Program-made: the position numbers and the translations under genes
NCBI GenBank assembly: GCA_029934555.1
Contig: JAOZMA010000108.1
Coordinates: forward strand, 1 to 7,266
Source: Acidimicrobiia bacterium
GTDB taxonomy: Bacteria; Actinomycetota; Acidimicrobiia; Spongiisociales; UBA5794
Length of the DNA: 7,266 nt
Direction: 5' to 3'
Part shown: in pieces, positions 6,583 through 7,266 of the stretch
Position numbering within the stretch: position 1 is the stretch's first letter
Layout: each line of letters begins with the position of its first letter
The notes under the pieces: generated by a model
Database searches by the model: none
What the model saw: only the letters and a program-made list of their open reading frames with translations
Told to the model about the DNA's origin: nothing

Positions 6583-6966
6583 GTGCAGATCCCAGAAGAC
6601 CTCCGGTATACGGAGAACCATGAATGGGTTCGTTTGGAGGCCGACGGCGCCGTGAGTGTTGGCATTAGCGACTACGCACAAGATGCGCTCGGCGATGTCG
6701 TGTATGTGGATCTTCCGGACGTCGGTCGTGTCGTCGAAGCCGGGGAGACCATCGCAGAGGTCGAGTCCACGAAGTCGGTGAACGATGTCTACGCCCCGGT
6801 CTCGGGAGTCGTTGCGAGCGTGAATGAACCGCTGATGGACGCACCCGAACTCGTCAACACCGACCCGTTCGGCGCTGCCTGGTTCGTGACCATCACCCCG
6901 GCCGATGGGGAGAACCTCGACGCCCTGATGGACGCCGTGGCGTATACGACGTTCACGGAGGAGTAG
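6583..6966 (+). CDS. gcvH: Glycine cleavage system H protein
   Basis: The lipoyl-carrying shuttle protein of the glycine cleavage complex. It moves the aminomethyl group between the P protein (glycine decarboxylase), the T protein (aminomethyltransferase) and the L protein (dihydrolipoyl dehydrogenase) in the cytoplasm. The 127 residues are normal for the family. YTENHEWVR at 9-17 is the classic N-terminal motif, GISDYAQDALGDVVYVDLP at 27-45 is the conserved core, and VESTKSVNDVYAPVSG at 60-75 contains the lipoylation site K64. The conserved tail ends with AYTTFTEE. The GTG at 6583 has a good ribosome site. No gcvT, gcvP or lipoyl-synthesis gene is visible in the window, so its partners are elsewhere. 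The upstream pgsA-like gene matches the actinobacterial pgsA2-gcvH neighbourhood. Confidence 0.97.
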   Translation: MQIPEDLRYTENHEWVRLEADGAVSVGISDYAQDALGDVVYVDLPDVGRVVEAGETIAEVESTKSVNDVYAPVSGVVASVNEPLMDAPELVNTDPFGAAWFVTITPADGENLDALMDAVAYTTFTEE

Positions 6967-7217
6967 GCGGGGAGGGTCGGCGGTCTCCAGACCCCAGTCG
7001 ACAGATTGAGTGCTGAGAGGATCAGCAGATAGCCGGTTGCATGAGTGCCAGCAACGGGTTGGACGCAAACGGTGCCCGGAGTCTCCTTCCCTCCCCTCAG
7101 CCTGGATCCGCGGTTTCTCGTGGGGTGGAGTAGTCGAATCCGTTGACACGAACCGTTTTCTCGCGGGAGTCATTCGTCACAATCTGGGTGAAGGTGCGAG
7201 CAGGGGCTCTCTGACAT
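6967..7217. other. Noncoding region downstream of gcvH
   Basis: I see no credible gene here; open frames are short or are antisense artefacts. Two small inverted repeats follow gcvH: GGTC/GACC (6982-6985 with 6990-6993, four-base loop) and TGCTGA/TCAGCA (7011-7016 with 7022-7027, five-base loop). Neither is followed by a T-run, so they are weak terminator candidates. TTGACA at 7143-7148 is a perfect -35 hexamer, but no -10 lies at 16-18 bases from it. The segments at 7113-7126 and 7156-7169 resemble each other (TTTCTCG followed by G-rich sequence), a possible degenerate repeat. Confidence 0.4.
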
Positions 7218-7266
7218 TCTCCCCCGCCGGCAGGTGGGGGAGATGGCCCGAAGGGCCAGAGGGGGC
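7218..7266. repeat. Double-palindrome element, probable dispersed intergenic repeat (cut by right edge)
   Basis: Two adjacent hairpins. TCTCCCCC at 7218-7225 pairs perfectly with GGGGGAGA at 7236-7243 around a 10-base loop containing GCCGGC. Immediately after, TGGCCC at 7244-7249 pairs with GGGCCA at 7253-7258 around a GAA loop. The run GAGGGGGC at 7259-7266 reaches the window end and may begin a further arm. The architecture is that of a small palindromic intergenic repeat; with only one copy visible, its repetition in the genome is inference. It could also act as a transcription stop. Confidence 0.5.

Noticed and set aside
5305..7173. A 622-codon open frame on the minus strand, the second longest uninterrupted frame in the window
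   Set aside because: It lies antisense to the DUF6941-like, pgsA and gcvH genes, all of which have clear family motifs. Its product is a low-complexity mix rich in Asp, Arg, Gly and His with no recognisable domain, typical of the open antisense frame of GC-rich genes.
7143..7183. A promoter using TTGACA at 7143-7148
   Set aside because: No -10 hexamer lies 16-18 bases downstream; CACAAT at 7178-7183 is about 29 bases away.
6967..7217. A glycine riboswitch or tRNA gene beside gcvH
   Set aside because: I could find neither a conserved glycine-aptamer pattern nor a cloverleaf with a T-arm.

Overview
The window is GC-rich DNA with dense genes, frequent GTG starts and tight operons. It reads as a chromosomal segment of an actinomycetote. 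The pgsA-gcvH adjacency points the same way, because mycobacteria keep pgsA2 and gcvH in one neighbourhood. The exact class cannot be fixed from the sequence; an uncultured Acidimicrobiia-like lineage would fit. No phage, plasmid, CRISPR, tRNA or rRNA signature is visible.

Layout. (1) Bases 1-1107, minus strand: the N-terminal 369 residues of an FGGY-family sugar kinase that runs off the left edge. (2) Bases 1108-1278: a divergent intergenic region with a strong hairpin just before the next start. (3) Bases 1279-5071, plus strand: a tight three-gene operon. It encodes a 66-residue single-span membrane protein with a YLDPGTG motif, a 485-residue fusion of a protein-kinase-like domain to a SAM methyltransferase, and a 705-residue membrane-anchored alkaline-phosphatase/sulfatase-superfamily enzyme with a probable Thr nucleophile. 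(4) Bases 5091-5324, minus strand: a probable small unknown protein, convergent with the operon, with a stem-loop over both stop codons. (5) Bases 5572-6966, plus strand: a second operon of a DUF6941-like protein, a CDP-alcohol phosphatidyltransferase (pgsA-like) and the glycine cleavage H protein (gcvH). (6) Bases 6967-7266: noncoding, with small hairpins and a conspicuous double-palindrome element at the right edge that looks like a dispersed repeat.

The most interesting part is the three-gene operon at 1279-5071. Kinase-like and methyltransferase domains in one protein recall WbdD, the O-antigen chain terminator, although the domain order is reversed. A neighbouring membrane enzyme that probably acts on phosphoryl or sulfuryl groups outside the membrane, plus a small membrane protein, suggests a module that modifies or caps an envelope glycan or glycolipid. 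This is inference; the families are recognisable but the substrate is not. The second operon is ordinary housekeeping: phospholipid head-group synthesis and one-carbon/glycine metabolism. The window is also strikingly rich in GATC.
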